Positions 19,358-26,044 are shown, counted from the stretch's first letter. The stretch is 64,000 nt of DNA from Pseudomonas benzenivorans (GCF_033547155.1 NZ_CP137892.1:3224001-3288000), one strand, 5' to 3'. A program made the numbers and translations. Notes: generated by a model not told the origin, from the sequence alone.

Positions 19358-20453
19358 TTAACGATCCAACGGGCTCAACACCGCCAACCCGCCGCGATTG
19401 AGCACATGGGTGTAGATCATGGTGGTCTTCAGCCCAGCAACTCCTGTACGGTGCGGATGTCCTGGCCGCTTTCCAGCAGGTGCGTGGCAAAGCAGTGGCG
19501 CAACGTATGCGGCGAGACCTGCTTGACGATGCCGGCTTCCCCGGCCGCGCGTTTGAAGCTCCGCTGAACGCGCTTCTCATCCAAATGATGACGCCGCACC
19601 GCCCCGGTACGAGGATCTACCGACAGACCGGATGCCGGGAACACATACTGCCACCCCCACTCCACCGGCGCTCGTGGATATTTGTGCGCCAGTGCAAATG
19701 GTAGCCAGACATCACCACGACCCTGTTCCAGCTCGGCCCTATAGGTAGCAGGCCGTTGAAAAACGTAGGCGAGGCAGGCAAGACAAGGCAAAAACGGCCG
19801 AAAAAGCGGAGTTTACGTGCTGTAAATGAGCATTTTTAGGCCGTTTTTAACGCAGTATTGCCAACGCAGGTAGTTTTTCAACGGTCTGATAGCTCGCACC
19901 ACGGCCAGGTGCCGAAGCAGGGGCTCCAGCAAACGCTGCGGCAGCATAGTGACGCGATCCTTCATGCCCTTGCCATCGCGTATGAGGATTTCACGGCGCG
20001 AGAAATCCACATCCTTGACCCGCAAGCGCAGCACTTCCATCAGCCGCATGCCTGTGCCGTAGAGCAGGCTGCAAACCAGCCAGAGCTCGCCATCGAGCGC
20101 CGCCAGGACTCGACGCACTTCCTCAATCGACAAGACCACGGGCAACCGCTGCGGCTTCTTCGCCCGCACGACATCGGCCAGCCAGGGCAAGTCGAGCGCC
20201 AGCACCTCCTTATAAAGAAACAGCAAAGCGGACAACGCCTGATTCTGCGTGGATGCCGAAACATTGCGCCTTACCGCCAGCTCGGTAAGCAAGGCCTCCA
20301 CCTCGGCAGCCCCATATCCAGGGGGTGACGATACTGGTGAAAGCGGATAAACCGCTTTACCCACTCGCAATAGACTCGCTCGGTACGGATGGAGTAGTGT
20401 TTGAGCCGAATTCGCTCACGCATCTGATCGAGCAGACGAGGCTTGCCGTCCAT
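19358..20453 (-). pseudogene. intI: chromosomal-integron integrase intI, broken by three lesions
   Basis: Tyrosine recombinase that should move gene cassettes at attI/attC. The pieces read [20 protein letters not shown], then SASTQNQALSALLFLYKEVL, YGTGMRLMEVLRL (catalytic Arg), [18 protein letters not shown] (His and Arg) and [11 protein letters not shown] (catalytic Tyr). Lesion 1 is one C missing in the run 20310-20313 (GGGGG became GGGG on the coding strand). Lesion 2 is a 140-bp insertion at 19750-19889. Lesion 3 is a net loss of about 10 bases near 19430 that removes the conserved HSD of LLGHSD, including a catalytic His, and creates a stop. The start at 20453 has GGAGG upstream. The enzyme cannot be functional. 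Confidence 0.93.
19750..19889. mobile_element. 140-bp MITE-like insertion inside intI
   Basis: The ends are imperfect inverted repeats built on CCGTTGAAAAAC / GTTTTTCAACGG (19753-19764 and 19873-19884). An internal pair AAAAACGGCC / GGCCGTTTTT lies at 19790-19799 and 19839-19848, so nearly the whole element can fold back. The tetramer TAGC flanks it on both sides (19746-19749 and 19890-19893). Removing the element and one TAGC joins VVRA to [11 protein letters not shown] in frame, which proves insertion. It has no coding capacity; a transposase supplied elsewhere would be needed. Confidence 0.88.
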
Positions 20454-20604
20454 GGTGCATAACCTCCCAAATCGGTCGTCCTGACCGGGAAAGCACCAGC
20501 CTAGACAGGGAGCAGAAGTATGACAAGGAAGGTTATCCACCAGTCCCGTTCGGGGAGTTATGCACCAGTTGGTGTCTATTTATAGTTATGCACAAGGAGA
20601 AGTA
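20454..20604. other. integron attI region with GTTATGC insertion sites
   Basis: Region between intI and the first cassette. It holds two GTTATGC heptamers (20557-20563 and 20585-20591) matching the integron core-site consensus GTTRRRY. The second is the likely recombination point. It is the exact complement of the GCATAAC at the far end of cassette 1 (21037-21043), as expected for an inserted cassette. The cassette promoter, if any, should also lie here but was not identified. Confidence 0.65.
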
Positions 20605-21042
20605 ATGCGTACCGCCAACATAGCAATTATGTTCAGCTTTGCAGCCATAAGCGCACTGCTAGGAATTTTTTCTTTAATTACAGGAATTAATAATTATCCA
20701 AACAGTCTAACTGCAACAGCATCACTAACAGGCCTACTAATAATTTCATTGGCCTACGGCCTGCTGGCGCTTGGGGGCAAAGAAAAAAGCGGAAAATCAC
20801 ACTTCCTAACTCTTGCCCTATACCTCATAAGCGCAATTCTTGGCGTAATCGCAAGCAGCAACATCGGCCTAGTACCTTATATCATGCATAGTATGAACCT
20901 GGGCCTCATTCCTGCGTTAAGCTATGTAGTCCCTGTTCTCCCCATCTGCGCCACCGTATCTATCGCAGCATACATAGCTGCGCGCATATGTATTCAGCGC
21001 AATAAAATAGGTGCCATACCAGCATCGGGGACAAGCGCATAA
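20605..21042 (+). CDS. integron cassette 1: small four-TM membrane protein
   Basis: A 145-residue, AT-rich gene starting at 20605 (MRTANIAIMF) after AAGGAGAAGTA. Four hydrophobic helices are visible: roughly residues 4-26, 34-55, 68-88 and 100-128. No known domain was recognised. It fills the space between the attI GTTATGC and its own GCATAAC almost completely, as cassette genes do. Base composition is unlike the GC-rich host genes, indicating transfer. Confidence 0.8.
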   Translation: MRTANIAIMFSFAAISALLGIFSLITGINNYPNSLTATASLTGLLIISLAYGLLALGGKEKSGKSHFLTLALYLISAILGVIASSNIGLVPYIMHSMNLGLIPALSYVVPVLPICATVSIAAYIAARICIQRNKIGAIPASGTSA

Positions 21043-21064
21043 CAATGCTATATGGACTCTCCCC

Positions 21065-21300
21065 GCAAGCGGTGAGGAGTAGCTTTTCCAACCCTGTCGT
21101 CAGCACGGTTGCATTCGTATATCCGGCCTGTGTTGGGCGCTATCGCCCTGGCCATTCTGTAGTTCGCGCAGCGGGGGCCAAGCGTTCAATCGATCACCAG
21201 GATCATGATTGTTATCGGCCTTGTTCTGCTGCAGGACTCGCCTGTTCCGACAGTGCTGCTCACCACAACCCCATGAAAACCTTCACCCCATCCTGATTAC
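21065..21300 (-). ncRNA. putative bridge (seeker) RNA region of IS copy 1
   Basis: Non-coding end between the transposase stop and the IS terminus. In IS1111-group elements this end is known to encode the RNA that pairs with target and donor DNA. On the minus strand it contains a GGGCG-ATAG-CGCCC hairpin. Two strings flank it that match the attC target: CGATTGAACGC (from about 21192) and CGAATGCAA (21117-21109). The target minus strand reads CGACTTGAATGCATTG. The region is conserved in all three copies. RNA boundaries are not known; the candidate core is about 21106-21192. Confidence 0.6.
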
Positions 21301-21308
21301 CCCGCCCG

Positions 21309-22355
21309 CTACGCGGGCGCCTTGCTCTGCCAATCGCCGCTGAAGCGCCGCGCATGGCACCACACCGCCCAGCAAATCCGCACCAGTTTGTTGGCCAGGG
21401 CCACCGCCGCCTTGTTGTGGCCGATCCGCGCGGCGGTCTCGATGGCCCAGCGCTGTAGCTGGGTCAGCTTCTCTGGCGTGCGCGCCTGGCAGCGCTGCGC
21501 CGCCAGCAAGGCGGCTCGGGAGCCGTGGATCAATAACGTGCGCACATAGACGTTGCCCTGCCGGCTGATGTGCCCCAGCTTGCGCCGCTCGCCGCTGCTG
21601 AACTCGCGCGGGGTCATGCCCAGCCAGGCGCTGAGCTTGCGCCCATTGGCAAAGCGTTCCGGCTGGCCGACCGCGGCTTTCAGGGCGCTGGCGGTCAGCA
21701 CGCCAATGCCGCTGACCTCGTCCAGCTTGTGCACGATCTCATCCTCGGCATGCCAGCGCTGCAGTTGCTGCTCGCACTCGACCATGCACTGCTGGTAGAG
21801 GTTGATCTCGGCCAGGACGATGTGCAGTTGATGCTGCAAAGGCGCCAGTTCGGGACGCTCGATCAACTCGTTGGCCCGGCGCAGGAACGCCGCGGTCGCA
21901 GCCGGCGCCTCGATGCCGGCTTCGCGCAAGATGCCGCGCAGCAGGTTGATCCGTTGAGTGCGGCTCTTCTTCCAGGTTTCACGCAGACCGTGCAGTTGCT
22001 GCACCTGTTGTTGCTCGTGGGTTTTCACCGGCACCGGATGAATCCCCCCGCAGCGCGCCGCTTCGAGGATGGCGTCGCAATCGTTGCGGTCGGTCTTGTT
22101 GCGGCGTCGATAGGGCCGCACGTAGCGCGGATGAATCAACGTCACCCGATGCCCCAGGGACTGGACGAAGCGCCCCCAGTAGTGGGCCGTACCACAGGCC
22201 TCCATCACCCACTCGACCGCCTCGGCCTGCTCCTGTATATATCGCCGGAACGCCTCCCGGTTCAGCCGCTTGCGCTGCACCACATGGCCGGAACGGACAC
22301 TCTCGGCAACTTGGTAAACGGACTTGGCCAGATCAACCGCAATACGCTTCATCAC
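21309..22355 (-). CDS. IS110-family transposase (copy 1)
   Basis: A 348-residue DEDD recombinase. The N-terminal RuvC-like domain has D8 (AVDLAKS), E52 (VMEACGTAH), and D89/D92 in KTDRNDCDA. The C-terminal Transposase_20 domain has EVSGIGVLTASALKA and AWLGMTPREFSSGERRKLG, and the Ser-containing RTLLIHGSRAALLAA that carries the second nucleophile in this family. It starts MMKRIAVDL at 22355. It differs from copy 2 by lacking five residues near 235 and by scattered substitutions. Confidence 0.93.
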   Translation of the reverse strand: MMKRIAVDLAKSVYQVAESVRSGHVVQRKRLNREAFRRYIQEQAEAVEWVMEACGTAHYWGRFVQSLGHRVTLIHPRYVRPYRRRNKTDRNDCDAILEAARCGGIHPVPVKTHEQQQVQQLHGLRETWKKSRTQRINLLRGILREAGIEAPAATAAFLRRANELIERPELAPLQHQLHIVLAEINLYQQCMVECEQQLQRWHAEDEIVHKLDEVSGIGVLTASALKAAVGQPERFANGRKLSAWLGMTPREFSSGERRKLGHISRQGNVYVRTLLIHGSRAALLAAQRCQARTPEKLTQLQRWAIETAARIGHNKAAVALANKLVRICWAVWCHARRFSGDWQSKAPA

Positions 22356-22513
22356 GACTCTCCCAACTATCAGCCACCACCGCAGCGGGTATAGAAGGTG
22401 GTGCGGGGAGAGTCCATTACAGCATTCAAGTCGTTCGCTCCGCTCACTTGGACGTCCAAAAGCTGCGCTTTTGGCCGCCCCTTAACCAAACGTTATGCAA
22501 TCGGAGCTATCAG

Positions 22514-23491
22514 GTGCTGACCTTCCAAGAAGCTTTAGGCAACATTGATCAAGAAGAGACACCTTCGCTTTTATTAGCCAATGGCTTCTCTCAGGCATGG
22601 AATGCAAAAATATTCAACTACGCCAATCTTCTTGAAGCTGCAGATTTTGGCCAACGAGATGCAATAATTCGATCGTTATTCACAAATCTAAACACTTATG
22701 ATTTTGAAGCGATCATGAGGCAACTGGTAGCAGCCGAGACTGTTTGCGAAGCATATGGAGTTGAACGAGAAACTATTAATCAGATAAAAGAAGATCAAGA
22801 GCATTTAAAGCAGGCATTAATTACTGCAATTTCGAACACGCATCCGCATCTTCCGCACGAAGTTACGGATGAACAATATTCCTCTGTTCGAAAATTTATC
22901 TCCGGCTTCAATCAAATTTTCACAGTCAACTACGACCTACTACTTTACTGGTCTAGAAATAAAAATGATTTGCCGCCAGAAAACTACAGAACCGACGATG
23001 GCTTTCGAGCCCAGCGGCGCTGGGAAGGACACAGTACAAACCAAGAAGTACACTTCTTGCACGGCGGGCTTCACATATACGACTCCGGCTCAAGCATAAA
23101 GAAACATGCCTTTACTGAGGCAGGAGAAACCATAATCGAGCAGGTCAGAGAAAATCTTGAACAAGGGAAATTTCCACTCTTTGTTTCCGAGCCCAGCCAT
23201 GAAGGCAAGCTCAAGAAAATCGAACATAACCCTTATCTTAACTATTGCTTTCAGGAGCTAAGAAATCTCAAGGGGGCATTATTCATCTACGGTCACTCGA
23301 TGGATGAAAATGACAGGCATATTTTTGCTCAGATAAAACGCAGCCAGATAAGCAAGGTTTTTGTGAGCATTTACGGCGATGAAAACAGCGAGTCAAATAC
23401 AAGAGCAAGGGCAAATGCGCGTGCATACCTTCAACGACCTGGGCTCGATGTAGACTTCTTTGATGCTGCAACGGCACCCGTGTGGGCATAA
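22514..23491 (+). CDS. integron cassette 2: DUF4917 (SIR2-like) protein
   Basis: About 325 residues from GTG 22514 (a CTG or upstream codon is possible; no ATG lies at the start). Motifs fit the DUF4917 family, which I recall as belonging to the SIR2-like fold: PSLLLANGFSQAW (near residue 20), FTVNYDLLLYW (136-146), VHFLHGGLHIYD (about 178-190), PLFVSEPSHEGK followed by NPYLNYCF, and GALFIYGHSMDENDRHIF (about 254-271). The function is unproven; SIR2-like proteins often deplete NAD in phage defence. Codon use is AT-rich and foreign. It occupies the whole cassette. Confidence 0.75.
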   Translation: MLTFQEALGNIDQEETPSLLLANGFSQAWNAKIFNYANLLEAADFGQRDAIIRSLFTNLNTYDFEAIMRQLVAAETVCEAYGVERETINQIKEDQEHLKQALITAISNTHPHLPHEVTDEQYSSVRKFISGFNQIFTVNYDLLLYWSRNKNDLPPENYRTDDGFRAQRRWEGHSTNQEVHFLHGGLHIYDSGSSIKKHAFTEAGETIIEQVRENLEQGKFPLFVSEPSHEGKLKKIEHNPYLNYCFQELRNLKGALFIYGHSMDENDRHIFAQIKRSQISKVFVSIYGDENSESNTRARANARAYLQRPGLDVDFFDAATAPVWA

Positions 23492-23514
23492 CAAGTGGTA
23501 TATGGACTCTCCCC

Positions 23515-23755
23515 GCAAGCGGTGAGAAATAGCTTTTCCAACCCTGTCGTCAGCGCGGTTGCATTCGTATATCCGGCCTGTGTTGGGCGCTGTCGCCCTG
23601 GCCATTCTGTAGTTCGCGCAGCGGGGGCCAAGCGTTCAATCGATCCCTCAGATCATGATTGTTATCGGCCTTGTTCCGCTGCAGGACTCGCCTGTACCGA
23701 CAGTGCTGCTGCTCACCACAACCCCATGAAAACCTTCACCCCATCCTGATTGCCC
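23515..23755 (-). ncRNA. putative bridge (seeker) RNA region of IS copy 2
   Basis: Same arrangement as in copy 1. The hairpin reads GGGCG-ACAG-CGCCC on the minus strand (loop base changed). The target-like strings CGATTGAACGC (23642-23632) and CGAATGCAA (23567-23559) are unchanged. The segment after GTTCAATCG differs (ATCCCTCAG instead of ATCACCAGG). Confidence 0.58.
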
Positions 23756-23761
23756 CCGCCG

Positions 23762-24823
23762 TCAGGCGGGCTTGGCGCTGTGCCAATCGCCGCTGAAGCG
23801 CCGCGCATGGCACCACACCGCCCAGCAAATCCGCACCAGTTTGTTGGCCAGGGCCACCGCCGCCTTGTTGTGGCCGATCCGCGCGGCGGTCTCGACGGCC
23901 CAGCGCTGTAACTGGGTCAGTTTCTCCGGTGTACGTGCCTGGCAGCGCTGCGCCGCCAGCAAGGCGGCGCGGGAGCCGTGGATCAATAACGTGCGAACAT
24001 AGACGTTGCCCTGCCGGCTGATGTGCCCCAGCTTGCGCCGTTCGCCGCTACTGAACTCGCGCGGGGTCATGCCCAGCCAGGCGCTGAGCTGGCGCCCATT
24101 GGAAAAGCGGCCGGCGTCCCGGCGTTCGGGTTGGCCGACCGCGGCTTTCAGGGCGCTGGCGGTCAGCACGCCAATGCCGCTGACCTCGTCCAGCTTGTGC
24201 ACGATCTCATCCTCGGCATGCCAGCGCTGCAGTTGCTGCTCGCACTCGACCATGCACTGCTGGTAGAGGTTGATCTCGGCCAGGACGATGTGCAGTTGAT
24301 GCTGCAAAGGCGCCAGTTCGGGACGCTCGATCAACTCGTTGGCCCGGCGCAGGAACGCCGCGGTCGCAGCCGGCGCCTCGATGCCGGCTTCGCGCAAGAT
24401 GCCGCGCAGCAGGTTGATCCGTTGAGTGCGGCTCTTCTTCCAGGTTTCACGCAGACCGTGCAGTTGCTGCACCTGTTGTTGCTCGTGGGTTTTCACCGGC
24501 ACCGGATGAATTCCCCCGCAGCGCGCCGCTTCGAGGATGGCGTCGCAATCGTTGCGGTCGGTCTTGTTGCGGCGTCGATAGGGCCGCACGTAGCGCGGAT
24601 GAATCAACGTCACCCGGTGACCCAGCGCCTGCACTATGCGCCCCCAGTAGTGCGCCGTGCCACAGGCCTCCATCACCCACTCGACCGCCTCGGCCTGCTC
24701 CTGTATATATCGCCGGAACGCCTCCCGGTTCAGCCGCTTGCGCTGCACCACATGGCCGGAACGGACACTCTCGGCGACTTGGTAAACGGACTTGGCCAGA
24801 TCAACCGCAATACGCTTCATCAC
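23762..24823 (-). CDS. IS110-family transposase (copy 2)
   Basis: A 353-residue DEDD transposase nearly identical to copy 1 with the same D8, E52, D89/D92 and HGSRA motifs. It reads GQPERRDAGRFSNGRQLSAWLG where copy 1 has GQPERFANGRKLSAWLG, five extra residues. The C-terminus is WHSAKPA instead of WQSKAPA. Both look intact, so either could supply transposase to the truncated third copy. Confidence 0.93.
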   Translation of the reverse strand: MMKRIAVDLAKSVYQVAESVRSGHVVQRKRLNREAFRRYIQEQAEAVEWVMEACGTAHYWGRIVQALGHRVTLIHPRYVRPYRRRNKTDRNDCDAILEAARCGGIHPVPVKTHEQQQVQQLHGLRETWKKSRTQRINLLRGILREAGIEAPAATAAFLRRANELIERPELAPLQHQLHIVLAEINLYQQCMVECEQQLQRWHAEDEIVHKLDEVSGIGVLTASALKAAVGQPERRDAGRFSNGRQLSAWLGMTPREFSSGERRKLGHISRQGNVYVRTLLIHGSRAALLAAQRCQARTPEKLTQLQRWAVETAARIGHNKAAVALANKLVRICWAVWCHARRFSGDWHSAKPA

Positions 24824-24985
24824 GACTCTCCCAACTATCAGCCACCACCGCTGCGGGTATAGAAGGCGGTGCAGGGAGAGTCCATTACAGCATTCAAATC
24901 GTTCGCTCCGCTCACTCGGGACGGGCTAAAGCCCGCCCCTTAACCAAACGTTAGGTACGCCATTAAAAATGAGAGTTCCACAAGA

Positions 24986-25657
24986 ATGAAAGGGAAAATT
25001 GTTTCATGGAAGGATGATAAAGGCTTCGGCTTCATCAGTCCTGAAGGTAAAAACGAACAGGTTTTCTTCCACATCTCAAGCGTCAAAAAAGCAACTCGCA
25101 AACCTGAAGTTGGTGACGCAGTCATTTTTGAAGTAGCCAAGGACTCTCAAGGTCGCCTCAAAGCAACGCACGTGCTACTTGAAGGCGTATCACTTTCCAA
25201 CTCTGGGAACTCTAAAAGAATAGTCACAGAGCCTGTCAAGAAAGATGCGCTAGATTATTTTGCTTACTTTGCTCTAGCTGTACTTCTTGCTATCTCATTA
25301 GGTCTATTCATAAAAACAGGCGCACCAGAGTCAGCCTTGGTGCCTGGTGCAATTTTTCTACTAATTATGTTCTTCATATCAAGCAGAAAGAAACAGCCTG
25401 CAAATAAATTGTTCTCATGCTCAAAGTGCCAAGCAGTCTCCAGTCACGACGAGAGAACAGTGCTTGCCTGGAATAGAGGACTGAATAGGTTATATTGCAA
25501 ATCTTGTCACCAGGCATGGCTGCGCGAACGACCTAAAGAGCAACAAGAAAGCCGAAGCTCTTATTCTTCATCCAATTCAGGTTGCCTTGGTCTATTTTTG
25601 GTTATTGCGTCCGTTCCGATCATTTGCGTCGCCGGTGCAGTCACATGGTTTGTGTAA
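24986..25657 (+). CDS. integron cassette 3: cold-shock domain fused to membrane and zinc-ribbon segments
   Basis: 223 residues. The N-terminal cold-shock domain (residues 1-67) has KGFGFISPEG and QVFFHISSV, the two RNA-binding motifs. Two TM helices follow at about 86-107 and 113-131, then a four-Cys zinc ribbon (FSCSKCQAV and YCKSCHQAW, about 143-178). A Ser-rich linker leads to a final TM helix at the C-terminus. CSD-membrane fusions exist in bacteria (CSD-DUF1294), but this CSD-TM-Zn-TM order is not one I can name. Start ATG 24986 is in an AT-rich context. Confidence 0.82.
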   Translation: MKGKIVSWKDDKGFGFISPEGKNEQVFFHISSVKKATRKPEVGDAVIFEVAKDSQGRLKATHVLLEGVSLSNSGNSKRIVTEPVKKDALDYFAYFALAVLLAISLGLFIKTGAPESALVPGAIFLLIMFFISSRKKQPANKLFSCSKCQAVSSHDERTVLAWNRGLNRLYCKSCHQAWLRERPKEQQESRSSYSSSNSGCLGLFLVIASVPIICVAGAVTWFV

Positions 25658-25662
25658 GCTAA

Positions 25663-25669
25663 ACCTAAC
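25663..25669 (+). other. R'' half-site of cassette 3 attC (rest lost)
   Basis: ACCTAAC, exact complement of the GTTAGGT at 24950-24956 that opens cassette 3. It is followed by TAGTGG and directly by the third IS end. No L', R' or stem is found beyond the IS remnant, so this attC and the distal end of the integron have been deleted. Confidence 0.75.
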
Positions 25670-25675
25670 TAGTGG

Positions 25676-25963
25676 TATATGGACTCTCCCCACAAGCGGT
25701 GAGGAATAGCTTTCCCAACCCTGTCGTCAGCGCGGTTGCATGCGTATATCCGGCCTGTGTTGGGCGCTATCGCCCTGGCCATTCTGTAGTTCGCGCAGCG
25801 GGGGCCAAGCGTTCAATCGATCACCAGGATCATGATTGTTATCGGCCTTGTTCCGCTGCAGGACTCGCCTGTTCCGACAGTGCTGCTGCTCACCACAACC
25901 CCATGAAAACCTTCACCCCATCCTGATTACCCCCGCCGTCAGGCGGGCCTTGCGCTGTGCCAA
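25676..25963 (-). mobile_element. truncated third copy of the IS1111-attC element
   Basis: 288 bp that match the left 290 bp of copies 1 and 2. It has the sub-terminal repeat ATGGACTCTCCCC (25679-25691), the complete non-coding end, and only the last half-dozen transposase codons (HSARPA). Homology stops at 25963; the following bases are plsB upstream DNA. The other IS end is missing, so it cannot move by itself. Confidence 0.9.
25692..25930 (-). ncRNA. putative bridge (seeker) RNA region without its transposase
   Basis: Conserved with copies 1 and 2 over the whole non-coding end. It includes the GGGCG-ATAG-CGCCC hairpin and GTTCAATCG (25811-25819). The other target-like string has one change: TTGCATGCG (25736-25744) instead of TTGCATTCG, i.e. 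in the very stretch that would contact the target. Confidence 0.5.
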
Positions 25964-26044
25964 GACGTTTTGCCCGCCGCCCGCCCTTGCGGCACACTAG
26001 CGCCCCCGAGCAATCGCTCGTTTTATGCCAGCAGCAGACCCCGT

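Larger units (their letters stand above)
21049..22421 (-). mobile_element. IS110-family (IS1111-attC type) insertion sequence, copy 1
   Basis: About 1373 bp. Sub-terminal inverted repeats are ATGGACTCTCCCC (21052-21064) and GGGGAGAGTCCAT (22405-22417), a few bases inside the real ends, as in the IS1111 subgroup. There is no ordinary target duplication (at most GC). One transposase gene runs leftwards, followed by a roughly 250-bp non-coding end. Insertion in the R''-L'' spacer of an attC is the known target choice of the IS1111-attC family. Confidence 0.9.
21037..22498 (+). other. attC site of cassette 1, split by an IS
   Basis: The left part is GCATAACAATGC (21037-21048). The right part begins GCATTCAAGTCG at 22422 and ends in GTTATGC at 22492-22498. 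Joined, they give a canonical attC: R'' GCATAAC, L'' TTCAAGTCG, a variable stem with the perfect hairpin CCAAAAGC-TGC-GCTTTTGG (22456-22474), L' CTTAACC, and R' GTTATGC. The R boxes are fully complementary. The IS sits in the spacer between R'' and L''. Confidence 0.85.
23499..24889 (-). mobile_element. IS110-family (IS1111-attC type) insertion sequence, copy 2
   Basis: About 1391 bp, highly similar to copy 1 and in the same orientation. Sub-terminal repeats are ATGGACTCTCCCC (23502-23514) and GGGAGAGTCCAT (24874-24885; one base changed next to it, GCAGGG for GCGGGG). The length difference from copy 1 (18 bp) is explained by 15 bp in the transposase and a CTG triplet in the non-coding end. 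Confidence 0.9.
23486..24956 (+). other. attC site of cassette 2, split by an IS
   Basis: R'' GCATAAC at 23486-23492 (overlapping the cassette 2 stop) and, beyond the IS, L'' ATTCAAATCG. The stem hairpin is CGGGCT-AA-AGCCCG (24922-24935), then CTTAACC, and GTTAGGT at 24950-24956. As expected for an array, the first six bases after the crossover (TTAGGT) belong to the next cassette, whose far end is ACCTAAC. The flank AAGTGG next to the IS differs from that of copy 1 (AATGC). Confidence 0.83.

Noticed and set aside
21045..21296. Plus-strand ORF of about 83 codons, repeated almost identically at 23495-23749 and 25672-25926
   Set aside because: Conserved only because it lies in the non-coding end of the repeated IS. 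It begins within the attC/IS junction, has no RBS, and the copies differ by changes that ignore codon position.
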